Shown here: positions 1-5,895 of the stretch, piece after piece | How the letters are laid out: the number at the start of each line of letters is the position of its first letter | Position numbering within the stretch: the stretch's first letter is position 1 | Origin: Puniceicoccales bacterium | GTDB taxonomy: Bacteria; Verrucomicrobiota; Verrucomicrobiia; Opitutales; LL51 | Reading direction: 5' to 3' | Length of the DNA: 8,876 nt | NCBI GenBank assembly: GCA_031259665.1 | Contig: JAIRLD010000010.1 | Span: 1 to 8,876 of the forward strand | The notes under the pieces: model-generated | Databases searched by the model: none | What the model saw: only the letters and a program-made list of their open reading frames with translations | Told to the model about the DNA's origin: nothing | Position numbers and translations under genes: made by a program

Positions 1-251
1 GGGTTATTGCTCAAAACCCTTAAAAAAACAGCTCCCAAAGCAAGGATTACGTCTCGTTGCTCGTCCTAAGAAAAACGGGAGCCCCAAATACTCCGATAGA
101 AAAAAAGTTACTCCGCAAACGTTCTTCCATAGAAACGGCCATCGGAAAATTTAAATCCCTTTTTGGCTTTACGCTTTCCAATTTCCGTCCCCAAATTTCG
201 GCTTTTGCCTCTTTTTCTCTCGCTATTTTTGCCTTTATTTTTCCCTCTTAA
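1..251 (+). pseudogene. IS982-like transposase, 3' fragment with frameshift
   Basis: This is the C-terminal end of a DDE transposase, cut at its 5' side by the window edge. Frame 2 from base 2 reads GYCSKPLKKQLPKQGLRLVA and then RPKKN, which resembles the IS982-family stretch ahead of the last catalytic block. Frame 3 then carries LLRKRSSIETAIGKFKSLFG and a hydrophobic tail, resembling the IS982 signature of LxKRxxIET, a basic stretch and a hydrophobic end. Frame 2 hits a stop at 152-154 and frame 3 has one at 21-23, so no single frame encodes the whole segment; the shift lies at about 65-110. The direction (+1) does not fit a usual -1 slippery site, so I read it as a decayed gene rather than programmed frameshifting. 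The family call rests on remembered motifs. The element's right end is not resolved, but must lie before the leader repeat at 281. Confidence 0.6.
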
Positions 252-289
252 TTTCGCCATCCGCGTATAGACTCTATAAATTAAATTAC

Positions 290-396
290 TTGACAAATTT
301 ACAAATGGCTCCCATGCTTAGCGGTAGAGGGTAGGAGCAAGCGACATGTCTAAAACCAGAGCTTTTATTTTCTGTGAGTTTTTATGAGGTTGTCAA
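290..396 (+). repeat. 107-bp segment with imperfect terminal inverted repeats
   Basis: The left end at 290-306 (TTGACAAATTTACAAAT) matches the reverse complement of the right end at 380-396 (TTGACAACCTCATAAAA) at 12 of 17 positions; the paralogous segment in module 2 matches at 14 of 17. It holds no ORF. It could be a small non-autonomous transposable element fixed in the leader, or a regulatory region with paired operator-like ends. No target-site duplication is visible. The 8-bp palindrome GACATGTC lies at 343-350. Confidence 0.55.
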
Positions 397-485
397 TATT
401 TTATTTCATTTATTACCCAGCTAAATTCCAATCAATAATCATCTTTTCTCCGAAAACACTTGCTCCTCAAAAAGCAATACTAAAA

Positions 486-494
486 TGCTATATT
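486..494 (+). promoter_or_regulatory. Candidate extended -10 promoter, small gene 1
   Basis: TGCTATATT fits an extended -10 element (TGn followed by a TATAAT-like hexamer). The matching -35 position at 466-471 (CTCAAA) is poor, which extended -10 promoters tolerate. Transcription would start near 500, giving a leader of about 30 nt that includes the AAAGGA ribosome binding site at 520-525. The motif is identical in module 2. Confidence 0.45.
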
Positions 495-531
495 GAAGGA
501 ACCAAAACGTCATTATTAGAAAGGATAAATT

Positions 532-717
532 ATGATGATTATTAAAGTTAAAAAAGGTTTAAGAAATAATGTTATTGGTGGTCTTCTTTTGGGAAGCTCG
601 ACTGCTGTAATTACGCCGGCCCAGGCAAGTCAACGATATTCTCGAGATTCCAATTTACCTACGCCAAGACAGGAAAATCGTGAGCACGAGACGATAGGCC
701 TGACTCTAGAGGAGTAG
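532..717 (+). CDS. Small exported peptide, module 1 (in-frame TAG)
   Basis: I do not recognise a family. The 61-residue product starts at an ATG preceded by AAAGGA at 6-nt spacing. Residues 1-31 look like a Sec signal peptide: a basic n-region (MMIIKVKKGLRNN), a hydrophobic core (GGLLLGSSTAVIT) and a probable cleavage site PAQA|SQR. The mature part would be only about 30 polar, charged residues. After the TAG at 715-717 the same frame stays open for 31 codons to a TAA at 811-813, coding a strongly Arg/Lys/Glu-rich tail (for example SPEERRRCEARRREKK) that resembles the tail in module 2. The gene is therefore either a 93-codon gene broken by a nonsense mutation or a short gene with readthrough; decay is simpler. 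The start and signal peptide are nearly identical to the module 2 paralogue. It lies upstream of, and probably belongs with, the ankyrin gene of the same module. Confidence 0.6.
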   Translation: MMIIKVKKGLRNNVIGGLLLGSSTAVITPAQASQRYSRDSNLPTPRQENREHETIGLTLEE

Positions 718-859
718 GCAAAGATATCCCCTGAAGAAAGAAGAAGATGCGAAGCAAGAAGAAGAGAAAAAAAGGAACGATTTAACGAAGAGTCCAAAAA
801 ACAGGATGCATAAAATATAAGGCGTATAGTAGCAACACAAATGAGACGTATGTATAATA

Positions 860-913
860 TGACATACAATTGGTAATATTAAAATAAACAGTTGACATAC
901 TATTAATAATGTT
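860..913 (+). repeat. Spaced 21-bp direct repeat upstream of ankyrin gene 1
   Basis: The 21-bp blocks at 860-880 and 893-913 both begin TGACATAC and agree at 17 of 21 positions, 33 bp apart. The first overlaps a short palindrome at 848-867 (GTATGT, 8-nt gap, ACATAC) and contains TGGTAATAT, a possible extended -10 at 871-879. The spacing of about three helical turns would suit two sites for one regulator. Only the block next to the hairpin has a recognisable counterpart in module 2, near 2772-2796. The spacer 814-928 holds no other gene I can support. Confidence 0.35.
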
Positions 914-945
914 CATCCTTTTGTCGCGATGAAGATAAAAGGATG
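914..945 (+). promoter_or_regulatory. Start-codon hairpin of ankyrin gene 1
   Basis: CATCCTTTTGTC (914-925) pairs with GATAAAAGGATG (934-945) over 12 base pairs including one G-U, leaving an 8-nt loop GCGATGAA with the ATG at 929. No ribosome binding site precedes this ATG. The same stem, with a different loop, surrounds the start in module 2, while most flanking sequence has diverged. The 3' arm contains AAAAGGA, which would serve as a ribosome binding site for a later in-frame ATG at 950 (6-nt spacing) and would be hidden when the stem is folded. Confidence 0.6.
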
Positions 946-1291
946 GATAATGGGTGTTAGCTGGGGGTTTTTGTGCTCTTCAAGCTGGGGGGCAGTGGAT
1001 GAATCTGTAGGTTCTGGGCCAGCAGAAAGATCTGAGCTAAAGGAAAGCTTTAGGCCAGAGGAAGAGGAAAATGATATAGACCGATTGATCCGGGCCACGA
1101 AAGATTATTCCGATTTGGATAATCGAGTTACAATAACCGACGTTCTAATAAATCATTTGTATAGGGATGATCTGGACCTAATACTTCAAACCCTAATGGA
1201 AAATTTGGATAGGGATGATCGAGAGGACGCAATTGAAGGCTTAAAAAATTTTATAGATGATAAGGGGGAATCGAAGATCTCCAAATCTTAG
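929..1291 (+). CDS. Ankyrin gene 1, 5' part (frameshifted)
   Basis: N-terminal part of a gene broken by a frameshift. The 120-residue product starts with a signal-like segment (MKIKGWIMGVSWGFLCSSSW, then GA), followed by an acidic region and a helical stretch in which LYRDDLD and LDRDDRE recur 16 residues apart. It shares no clear similarity with module 2 beyond the start. The frame ends at a TAG at 1289-1291, but frame 1 is open from just after 1263 and runs into the ankyrin part. A change in the five-G run at 1264-1268 would rejoin the two into about 400 residues, close to the 395 residues of the intact paralogue. ATG 929 lies in the hairpin loop; ATG 950 is the alternative start and has a good ribosome binding site but would remove the basic n-region. 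A working truncated product is possible but less likely than decay. Confidence 0.6.
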   Translation: MKIKGWIMGVSWGFLCSSSWGAVDESVGSGPAERSELKESFRPEEEENDIDRLIRATKDYSDLDNRVTITDVLINHLYRDDLDLILQTLMENLDRDDREDAIEGLKNFIDDKGESKISKS

Positions 1292-1299
1292 AAGAACAT

Positions 1300-2163
1300 T
1301 TGGCGCGTGCTAATCTACCATTCTCGGCATTAAGTAAAGAAGATAAAAATTTCATAAAGGAATGTAATCCAGAAGGTCGCGAGTCGAAGGTTTATGGTTA
1401 TCTCTCAGGCAAACTATCGGAGTATTTAGAAGGACAAGAGCTCAGCTGGGAGGGATTATTTAAATATTCAGTGGCACGACAATTTAAAGAATTGGTTACA
1501 CCCGAAGAACTAGACCAGATGGACATAGATCGTGAAAAATTAATCAAAATAGAGCTCATCATAGCACTACGGGAAAGGGAATTTACTCCGGAAGAAGACA
1601 TGCGATTGGATGAAGCCATATGCCTTTTGAATCGCTCTCCGCAGCAACGCTTATGGAATGCGATTAGCTGTGCGCTTGATGCCCCAAAAATAGCGTTACA
1701 AAGAGTAAAATTAATTATCAAAGAAGGAAAGGTGGATGTGAATTCAACATACAGGAAATCTTCATTTTTGACTAAGGCCGCTAGAGTACAGCAAAATAAT
1801 GGACTCGAGATTATACAATTTTTACTGGATCATGGAGCTGACATAGAAATAGCTGAAGGACAGGAGTGGACAGCGTTACACGTTGCAGTAGCACATAATA
1901 ATACTGAAGTAGTAAAATTACTGCTCGAGCGCGGAGCAAATGCAAATGCTAAAGATGAAAATGGCCTGACTCCGCTGTATTTCGCATGGGTTCAGGGTAA
2001 TTCTGAAATCACAGAGCTATTAATCGACAACGGAGTGGAAATCGATAACCAACCCGATGTTGGTAGACCATGTTTCGCCATGAATATTCAGAGAAGAAGG
2101 AAAACATACAATGAGGCGGAGAGAATTGTGTTTCGACGCTACATCGATGAATTACATCTCTAA
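1300..2163 (+). CDS. Ankyrin-repeat protein, module 1, 3' part
   Basis: This carries the ankyrin domain of the broken module 1 gene. The TTG at 1300 has no convincing ribosome binding site, and the frame is open further upstream (GIEDLQILEEHLARANLP), so it is probably not an independent start. From residue about 60 it aligns with the module 2 protein: TPEEL, M(D/N)ID, IEL and TPEE blocks, then ankyrin repeats at roughly 119-150, 153-185, 188-220 and 221-253 of the 287 residues, with typical LLDHGADI, TALHVAV, VVKLLLERGANANA and TPLYFAW motifs. Ankyrin repeats bind protein partners, and in host-associated bacteria such proteins often act on host targets; whether that holds here is inference. 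Without the 5' part this product would lack an export signal. The TAA is followed within about 10 bp by the second leader copy. Confidence 0.7.
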   Translation: MARANLPFSALSKEDKNFIKECNPEGRESKVYGYLSGKLSEYLEGQELSWEGLFKYSVARQFKELVTPEELDQMDIDREKLIKIELIIALREREFTPEEDMRLDEAICLLNRSPQQRLWNAISCALDAPKIALQRVKLIIKEGKVDVNSTYRKSSFLTKAARVQQNNGLEIIQFLLDHGADIEIAEGQEWTALHVAVAHNNTEVVKLLLERGANANAKDENGLTPLYFAWVQGNSEITELLIDNGVEIDNQPDVGRPCFAMNIQRRRKTYNEAERIVFRRYIDELHL

Positions 2164-2182
2164 ACCCAATAATTTAAATTAC

Positions 2183-2289
2183 TTGACAAACTCACAAATG
2201 GCTCCCATGTTCAGTGGTAGAGGGTGAGGGTGAGCGACATGTCTAAAACCAGGACTTTTCTTTTCTGTGAGTTTTTATGAGGTTGTCAA
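2183..2289 (+). repeat. 107-bp segment with terminal inverted repeats, copy 2
   Basis: The left end TTGACAAACTCACAAAT (2183-2199) matches the reverse complement of the right end at 2273-2289 at 14 of 17 positions. It has the same length as copy 1 and the same neighbours on both sides, so it moved with the module rather than inserting separately. Confidence 0.55.
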
Positions 2290-2378
2290 TATTTTATTTC
2301 ATTTATTACCCAGTTAAATTCCAATCAATAATCATCTTTTCTCCGAAAACACTTGTTCCGCAAAAAGCAATACTAAAA

Positions 2379-2387
2379 TGCTATATT
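2379..2387 (+). promoter_or_regulatory. Candidate extended -10 promoter, small gene 2
   Basis: TGCTATATT, identical to the motif at 486-494 and at the same distance from the small gene. The downstream ribosome binding site AAAGGA is at 2413-2418. Confidence 0.45.
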
Positions 2388-2424
2388 GAAGGAACAAAAA
2401 CGTCATTATCAGAAAGGATAAATT

Positions 2425-2583
2425 ATGATGATTATTAAAGTTAAAAAAAGTCTAAGAAATAATACTATTGGTAGTCTTCTTTTGGGAAGCTCGACTGCTG
2501 TAATTACGCCGATCCAGGCAAGTCAACGGGCCTTATCCCTGGCGGAGAAGGAAATATTGGAAATGCAGGAGAACAGAAAATGA
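2425..2583 (+). CDS. Small exported peptide, module 2 (in-frame TGA)
   Basis: Paralogue of the gene at 532, family unknown. The ATG follows AAAGGA at 6-nt spacing. Residues 1-31 form a Sec-type signal peptide almost identical to module 1, with cleavage predicted at TPIQA|SQR. The 52-residue ORF stops at a TGA at 2581-2583. The same frame then continues for 53 codons to a TAA at 2743-2745, encoding a Lys/Arg/Glu-rich stretch (KANAKRREEKKQKDKFWKRR) that looks like real coding sequence. It aligns loosely with the module 1 tail through a shared QENR, a GxTxEE block and the basic end. The two copies break at different places and with different stop codons, which points to independent nonsense mutations; TGA is also the stop of topB, so a recoded TGA is unlikely. 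If intact the protein would have about 106 residues. The ankyrin gene follows after a 66-bp spacer. Confidence 0.55.
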   Translation: MMIIKVKKSLRNNTIGSLLLGSSTAVITPIQASQRALSLAEKEILEMQENRK

Positions 2584-2796
2584 GCAGATGAAGCGGCTGC
2601 GAAAATGACAGGCCGGACCAAAGAAGAAGGGGAAAAGCTGCTACAGAAAGGACCTGAAAAAATGAGAGAATGGCGAAAAGCAAACGCAAAGCGAAGAGAA
2701 GAAAAAAAACAAAAAGATAAATTCTGGAAACGCAGAGGTTTTTAAAGAAAGTTAATATATTTCAAAGAAATAGTTTGATATGACTTTAAAAATATT

Positions 2797-2828
2797 CATC
2801 CTTTTGTCATTATGATGATAAAAGGATG
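2797..2828 (+). promoter_or_regulatory. Start-codon hairpin of ankyrin gene 2
   Basis: CATCCTTTTGTC (2797-2808) and GATAAAAGGATG (2817-2828) form the same 12-bp stem as at 914-945, with loop ATTATGAT containing the ATG at 2812. The loop differs from copy 1 while both arms are identical. Identity with copy 1 falls off quickly on either side, apart from about 25 similar bases upstream, so the arms appear to be under constraint. Confidence 0.6.
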
Positions 2829-3999
2829 TTTAGTAAGGATGGGATGGGTGGTTTTGTTTTCTACGAGCTTGGGGTTCGCCAGCGATAGTGAACGTTTGAG
2901 CGAGGAAATAGGATATTTTGAAGAAGCAAAACATTTGAATGAGGATAAAGATGGTAACGATCTATCCCCATTACATTCAGCCATATGTGATGAATATAGA
3001 GGCTTCTTAGAGTGTAAGGGCCATGATGCGAAGTATTATCGCTATTTATTAAGATTTCTGCCGAGGTATTTATTGGGTATTCCCACGGAAAAATTTTCCG
3101 ATGCAGAAGATTTCGATGAATATTCCGATGAAGAACATGCAGAAGAAGAAGATTCGTATAATAAGGAACGCAATGAAAAGCACTGTGATTTATTAAGGCA
3201 AGAAGAAAATTCGCATAATGATGAAACTAATGATGAGAGCGATGATGAGAGCATAGATGCGGATGTGACTCCGATAGCGCGACACCTTAAAGCGCGGTTT
3301 ACCCTAGAGGAACTACGTCGGATGAACATCGATTTCAAAAAATTACTCGAAATAGAGCTCCTCTTCATGCTACCCAAATTGAGGCCATATACTCCGGAAG
3401 AAGAATCCCTATTGGAGGCTATATGGGTTCTAGATTGTTCCCCGGAGCAATATCTACTAATTGCAATTGACAGCGCAGCCGAAGATCCCGAAAAAGCACT
3501 CAAAACCGTAAAATTAATTATCGAAACGGAAGATGTGGATGTAAATTTACCGTACAAAGGGTTCTATCTTAAAAGGTCTTCGTTTTTGCGTAAAGCCGCT
3601 GCGGTACCTCAAAATAAAGGACTTGAAATTGTACGCTTTTTGTTGGATCATGGGGCCGATATAGACCTAGTCGATGACTTTGATACGGCATTGCACACTG
3701 CAGTAGTGTGGGAAAATACCGAAGTTATAAAATTACTGCTCGAGCACGGAGCAAATGTAAATTTAAAAACAAGGTCTCTGCATAGAGAAGGTTGGACTCC
3801 GCTGCATTTTGCGTTGTATTTTGAGGATTTTGAAATCGCAAAAGTATTGCTCGATTATGGAGTTGATCCCAACATTCGAGACGATGACGGTAAAACGCCT
3901 TTTGATCTAGCCATGGAAAAAAGAAAGGAAATAGAGGATGAAACGGAGCGACAGAAATTCGATAAGGCCCTTAATGAATTGTACTTTCCAACTTCGTAA
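2812..3999 (+). CDS. Exported ankyrin-repeat protein, module 2
   Basis: Intact 395-residue protein. Residues 1-23 look like a signal peptide: basic MMIKGCLVR, hydrophobic MGWVVLFSTSLG, cleavage possible at GFA|SDS. Residues about 98-152 are very acidic and rich in Asp, Glu and Ser, including a tandem 12-bp repeat at 3229-3252. A domain shared with module 1 starts near 155 (FTLEELRRMNID, YTPEEE). Ankyrin repeats occupy about 215-247, 256-288, 290-320, 327-359 and a partial last one, with LLDHGADI, TALHTAV, LLLEHGANVN and TPLHFAL motifs. The protein probably leaves the cytoplasm and binds a protein partner; an effector role is inference from the signal peptide and repeats. The ATG at 2812 sits in a hairpin loop without an upstream ribosome binding site; ATG 2839 is an alternative start but loses the basic n-region. 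The stop is followed directly by the third leader copy. Confidence 0.8.
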   Translation: MMIKGCLVRMGWVVLFSTSLGFASDSERLSEEIGYFEEAKHLNEDKDGNDLSPLHSAICDEYRGFLECKGHDAKYYRYLLRFLPRYLLGIPTEKFSDAEDFDEYSDEEHAEEEDSYNKERNEKHCDLLRQEENSHNDETNDESDDESIDADVTPIARHLKARFTLEELRRMNIDFKKLLEIELLFMLPKLRPYTPEEESLLEAIWVLDCSPEQYLLIAIDSAAEDPEKALKTVKLIIETEDVDVNLPYKGFYLKRSSFLRKAAAVPQNKGLEIVRFLLDHGADIDLVDDFDTALHTAVVWENTEVIKLLLEHGANVNLKTRSLHREGWTPLHFALYFEDFEIAKVLLDYGVDPNIRDDDGKTPFDLAMEKRKEIEDETERQKFDKALNELYFPTS

Positions 4000-4000
4000 T

Positions 4001-4048
4001 TTAAATTACTTGACGGATTCACAAATGACTCCCATGCGTAGCGGTAGA
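4001..4048 (+). repeat. Leader cassette, truncated copy 3
   Basis: TTAAATTACTTGAC followed by a diverged but alignable stretch through GCGGTAG matches the first 48 bp of the copies at 281 and 2174. Similarity stops at 4048, and the GC-rich double-hairpin repeat begins a few bases later. It is the remnant of a third module, or the right edge of the duplicated unit. Confidence 0.8.
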
Positions 4049-4053
4049 TCAAT

Positions 4054-4118
4054 CCGCAAACCCAGGTCCAGGAGGCGATGCCTCCTGGCGAGGATTCTAA
4101 GGGCGCGTAGCCCTTAGG
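4054..4118 (+). repeat. 65-bp double-hairpin repeat, copy 1
   Basis: It starts CCGCAAA, then CCAGGAGGC (4068-4076) pairs with GCCTCCTGG (4080-4088), and CTAAGGGC (4097-4104) pairs with GCCCTTAG (4110-4117). A copy of identical length lies at 6024-6088 and a variant at 8666-8720. REP-like dispersed palindromes are the closest known class, but I do not recognise this family. It lies between the array and nuoG and could also fold in RNA read into nuoG. Confidence 0.8.
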
Positions 4119-4155
4119 CAGTGATCCTCTGGCTTGACGCTTCGATGAAATTCGT

Positions 4156-4161
4156 TAAGGA
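4156..4161 (+). promoter_or_regulatory. Ribosome binding site that sets the nuoG start
   Basis: TAAGGA lies 7 nt before the ATG at 4169. The upstream in-frame GTG at 4121 and ATG at 4145 have no such site, and the GTG abuts the hairpin repeat. Confidence 0.7.
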
Positions 4162-4168
4162 TAGGCCT

Positions 4169-5767
4169 ATGGATGGGAAACAATCGATCATCATCGATGG
4201 AGTTGCAATAAATTATGATGAAGAGTCAAACATTTTAGAAATTTGCGATAAACATCATATTTGGGTACCGCAAATGTGTTCCATGGAACATTTGACGCCA
4301 TTGGGACACTGCGGGTTATGTACTGTTGAGCTATTTGACGATTCGGTACCAGGCCAATGGGTACCTGTTTTAGCTTGTATATTAACACCTAAAGCTGATA
4401 TGAAAATTCGCACGCAATCCGAGGTCATCACTGCGATCCGAGAAATGGCAGGTAAATTGATACTGCGTTCCCATCCTTGTGATTGTGATTTTTGTGAAAA
4501 ATTCCCTCATTGTGAATTGCGAAAAATTTACAACAAAACGGGCTTTGGTTTTGTACGGGCAATTGAAGATGGTAAGGAAAAAAAACCGGTCATTTCACGT
4601 CTATCGCAGCGGTTCTGTTTGGATCGTGAAAAATGTACAAACTGCGGAGCATGTGTCACCTATTGTCGGGAAAAATTGGACGAGGATTTTTTACACATCG
4701 TACTGAAAATCAATGGTCAATCGCGCCTGGAACTGTACCCGGGAACAACCTATGGAGAGAGCTATCTATTAAATTTGATTGAAATTTGCCCCTACAATGC
4801 GATTATGGAAGGAAAAACTTTAGGTTTACCACCGCCTTGGAAATTACGGGCATTCGATGGCATTTCGATGGAAAGTAGCGTGGGCAATAACACGAAAATT
4901 TTTGTTCAAGACAATGAAATCATGTACACCAAACCACGAAAAAATCCACATATCGGCGATATCATTCCCGATATTGCCCGTGATTTGCATCGGAATAACG
5001 ATTCTGATCGAATCGATACGTTAGTGTTGCATGGCCAAAGGGGGGAAGAGTGGGAAACAATACTTTTTTTTCTGGGTAAAATTGGGTTTGGGCATCGCTG
5101 TGCCATGATCTGCAATGGCAGCCTTTCCTTAGAAAATATGTTACTGGCACGGCAACTGGCAGATGTTTTGGGAGCACAAACTTTTGTGAAAAATCATCGT
5201 CAGGAAGGTGACGATTGGTTGCTATCGGAAGATAAAAATACAAATATCCGAAGCGCATTGCTAACTCAGGTGATTAAGAAAAATGCGGTTGAAGATTTTT
5301 CCGAAGTTGAAGAACTAATCACTCGACGCCAAATCCAAACGCTCATTGCCCTCAACGAAGATGTTTTATCAATGGGACTTTCTAAAGAAAGTTTTACAAC
5401 TATCGATTCAATTACATTTTCGTGCCACAAAAACGAAACCACTCAAAATAGCCATGTCGTTTTTCCGATCTGTACCGTTTTCGAAGAAGACGGCCATTTC
5501 ATCAATAAAGATTTTTTACTACAACGCTCACACCGGGCAATCGTCCGTAAAACAGAGGCTAAACCGCTTTGGCAATGGCTGGCTATGATTAAAAACATTT
5601 ATACGGGAAAAAATCGAGACGAGGCCGAATTCCAATCCATCGAGAAAGTTTGGAATTTTATGGAAAAATCATTGCCCGAATTCAAAGGTTTGAAATTTGC
5701 CGAAGTACCACCTACCGGAATATTCTTGGAGAATAATCGCTTTAAAAATTTTCCTTTTGTAGCTTAG
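4169..5767 (+). CDS. nuoG: NADH-quinone oxidoreductase subunit G
   Basis: Iron-sulfur subunit of the peripheral arm of respiratory complex I, which passes electrons from NADH towards quinone at the cytoplasmic face of the membrane. Counting from the ATG at 4169 (532 residues), the N-terminus is ferredoxin-like with 2Fe-2S ligands C37, C48, C51 and C70. A His-Cys3 site for a 4Fe-4S cluster follows (H102, C106, C109, C115), then a second 4Fe-4S site (C156, C159, C162, C207, in ICPYNAI). PPWKL at 222 opens the degenerate molybdopterin-oxidoreductase-like domain, and HVVFPICTVFEEDGHFINKD near 429 matches the usual VVLP...EGTxVN block. At 532 residues it is shorter than many NuoG proteins (around 700-900), with a reduced C-terminal domain. 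I see no motif for the extra N7 cluster. No other nuo genes lie in the window. A hydrogenase or formate dehydrogenase subunit is less likely given the single C-terminal 4Fe-4S site of this type. Confidence 0.88.
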   Translation: MDGKQSIIIDGVAINYDEESNILEICDKHHIWVPQMCSMEHLTPLGHCGLCTVELFDDSVPGQWVPVLACILTPKADMKIRTQSEVITAIREMAGKLILRSHPCDCDFCEKFPHCELRKIYNKTGFGFVRAIEDGKEKKPVISRLSQRFCLDREKCTNCGACVTYCREKLDEDFLHIVLKINGQSRLELYPGTTYGESYLLNLIEICPYNAIMEGKTLGLPPPWKLRAFDGISMESSVGNNTKIFVQDNEIMYTKPRKNPHIGDIIPDIARDLHRNNDSDRIDTLVLHGQRGEEWETILFFLGKIGFGHRCAMICNGSLSLENMLLARQLADVLGAQTFVKNHRQEGDDWLLSEDKNTNIRSALLTQVIKKNAVEDFSEVEELITRRQIQTLIALNEDVLSMGLSKESFTTIDSITFSCHKNETTQNSHVVFPICTVFEEDGHFINKDFLLQRSHRAIVRKTEAKPLWQWLAMIKNIYTGKNRDEAEFQSIEKVWNFMEKSLPEFKGLKFAEVPPTGIFLENNRFKNFPFVA

Positions 5768-5838
5768 AAATCCTGGGGGGTCCGTATGGTGCTCTGCCCC
5801 ATATCCCGTAAGGAGTCAGTGACTTCTTGACCTCGTCT

Positions 5839-5881
5839 TTGCGGCTGAGCCCGGCGCGGAACGCGCCGGGCTCGGCCGCAA
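5839..5881 (+). terminator. Long GC-rich hairpin after nuoG
   Basis: GCGGCTGAGCCCGGCGCG (5841-5858) pairs with 5862-5879 across a GAA loop, with one G-T pair; flanking TT/AA extends the stem to 20 bp. A run of six T starts at 5890, 9 nt later, so it may terminate nuoG transcripts, although the gap is longer than in a standard terminator. It belongs to the same family as the hairpin at 8830-8868 on the other side of topB. The stretch 5768-5838 before it contains only weak inverted repeats (for example around 5811-5829). Confidence 0.5.
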
Positions 5882-5895
5882 GGCCAAGCTTTTTT

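Larger units (their letters stand above)
281..636 (+). repeat. Leader/signal-peptide cassette, copy 1
   Basis: First of three direct copies (others at 2174-2529 and 4001-4048). By hand count it differs from copy 2 at about 25 of 356 positions, mostly transitions, with no gaps. It covers a 107-bp segment with imperfect terminal inverted repeats, an AT-rich stretch, a candidate promoter, a ribosome binding site, and the first 35 codons of the small gene, which are its signal peptide. Similarity drops abruptly after the shared AGTCAACG at about 629-636. A noncoding leader this conserved beside diverged coding sequence suggests gene conversion or selection on a regulatory function. Confidence 0.9.
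2174..2529 (+). repeat. Leader/signal-peptide cassette, copy 2
   Basis: Direct copy of 281-636 at an offset of exactly 1893 bp throughout, so no insertion or deletion separates the two over 356 bp. It begins 10 bp after the stop codon of ankyrin gene 1 and ends within the small gene, just past the predicted signal-peptide cleavage site. Confidence 0.9.

Noticed and set aside
60..110. Programmed frameshift in the transposase
   Set aside because: The shift is +1 (or -2), not the -1 expected of an A-rich slippery site; decay is simpler.
2208..2226. tRNA-like D-arm sequence (TTCAGTGGTAGAG) in the leader
   Set aside because: No acceptor, anticodon or T-arm pairing follows, and the bases vary between copies.
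3042..3557. 171-codon open frame on the minus strand
   Set aside because: Serine-rich shadow of the acidic coding region of the ankyrin gene; no ribosome binding site or recognisable domain.
4121..4168. Upstream GTG start for nuoG adding 16 residues
   Set aside because: It abuts the hairpin repeat, has no ribosome binding site, and the family N-terminus matches the product from ATG 4169.
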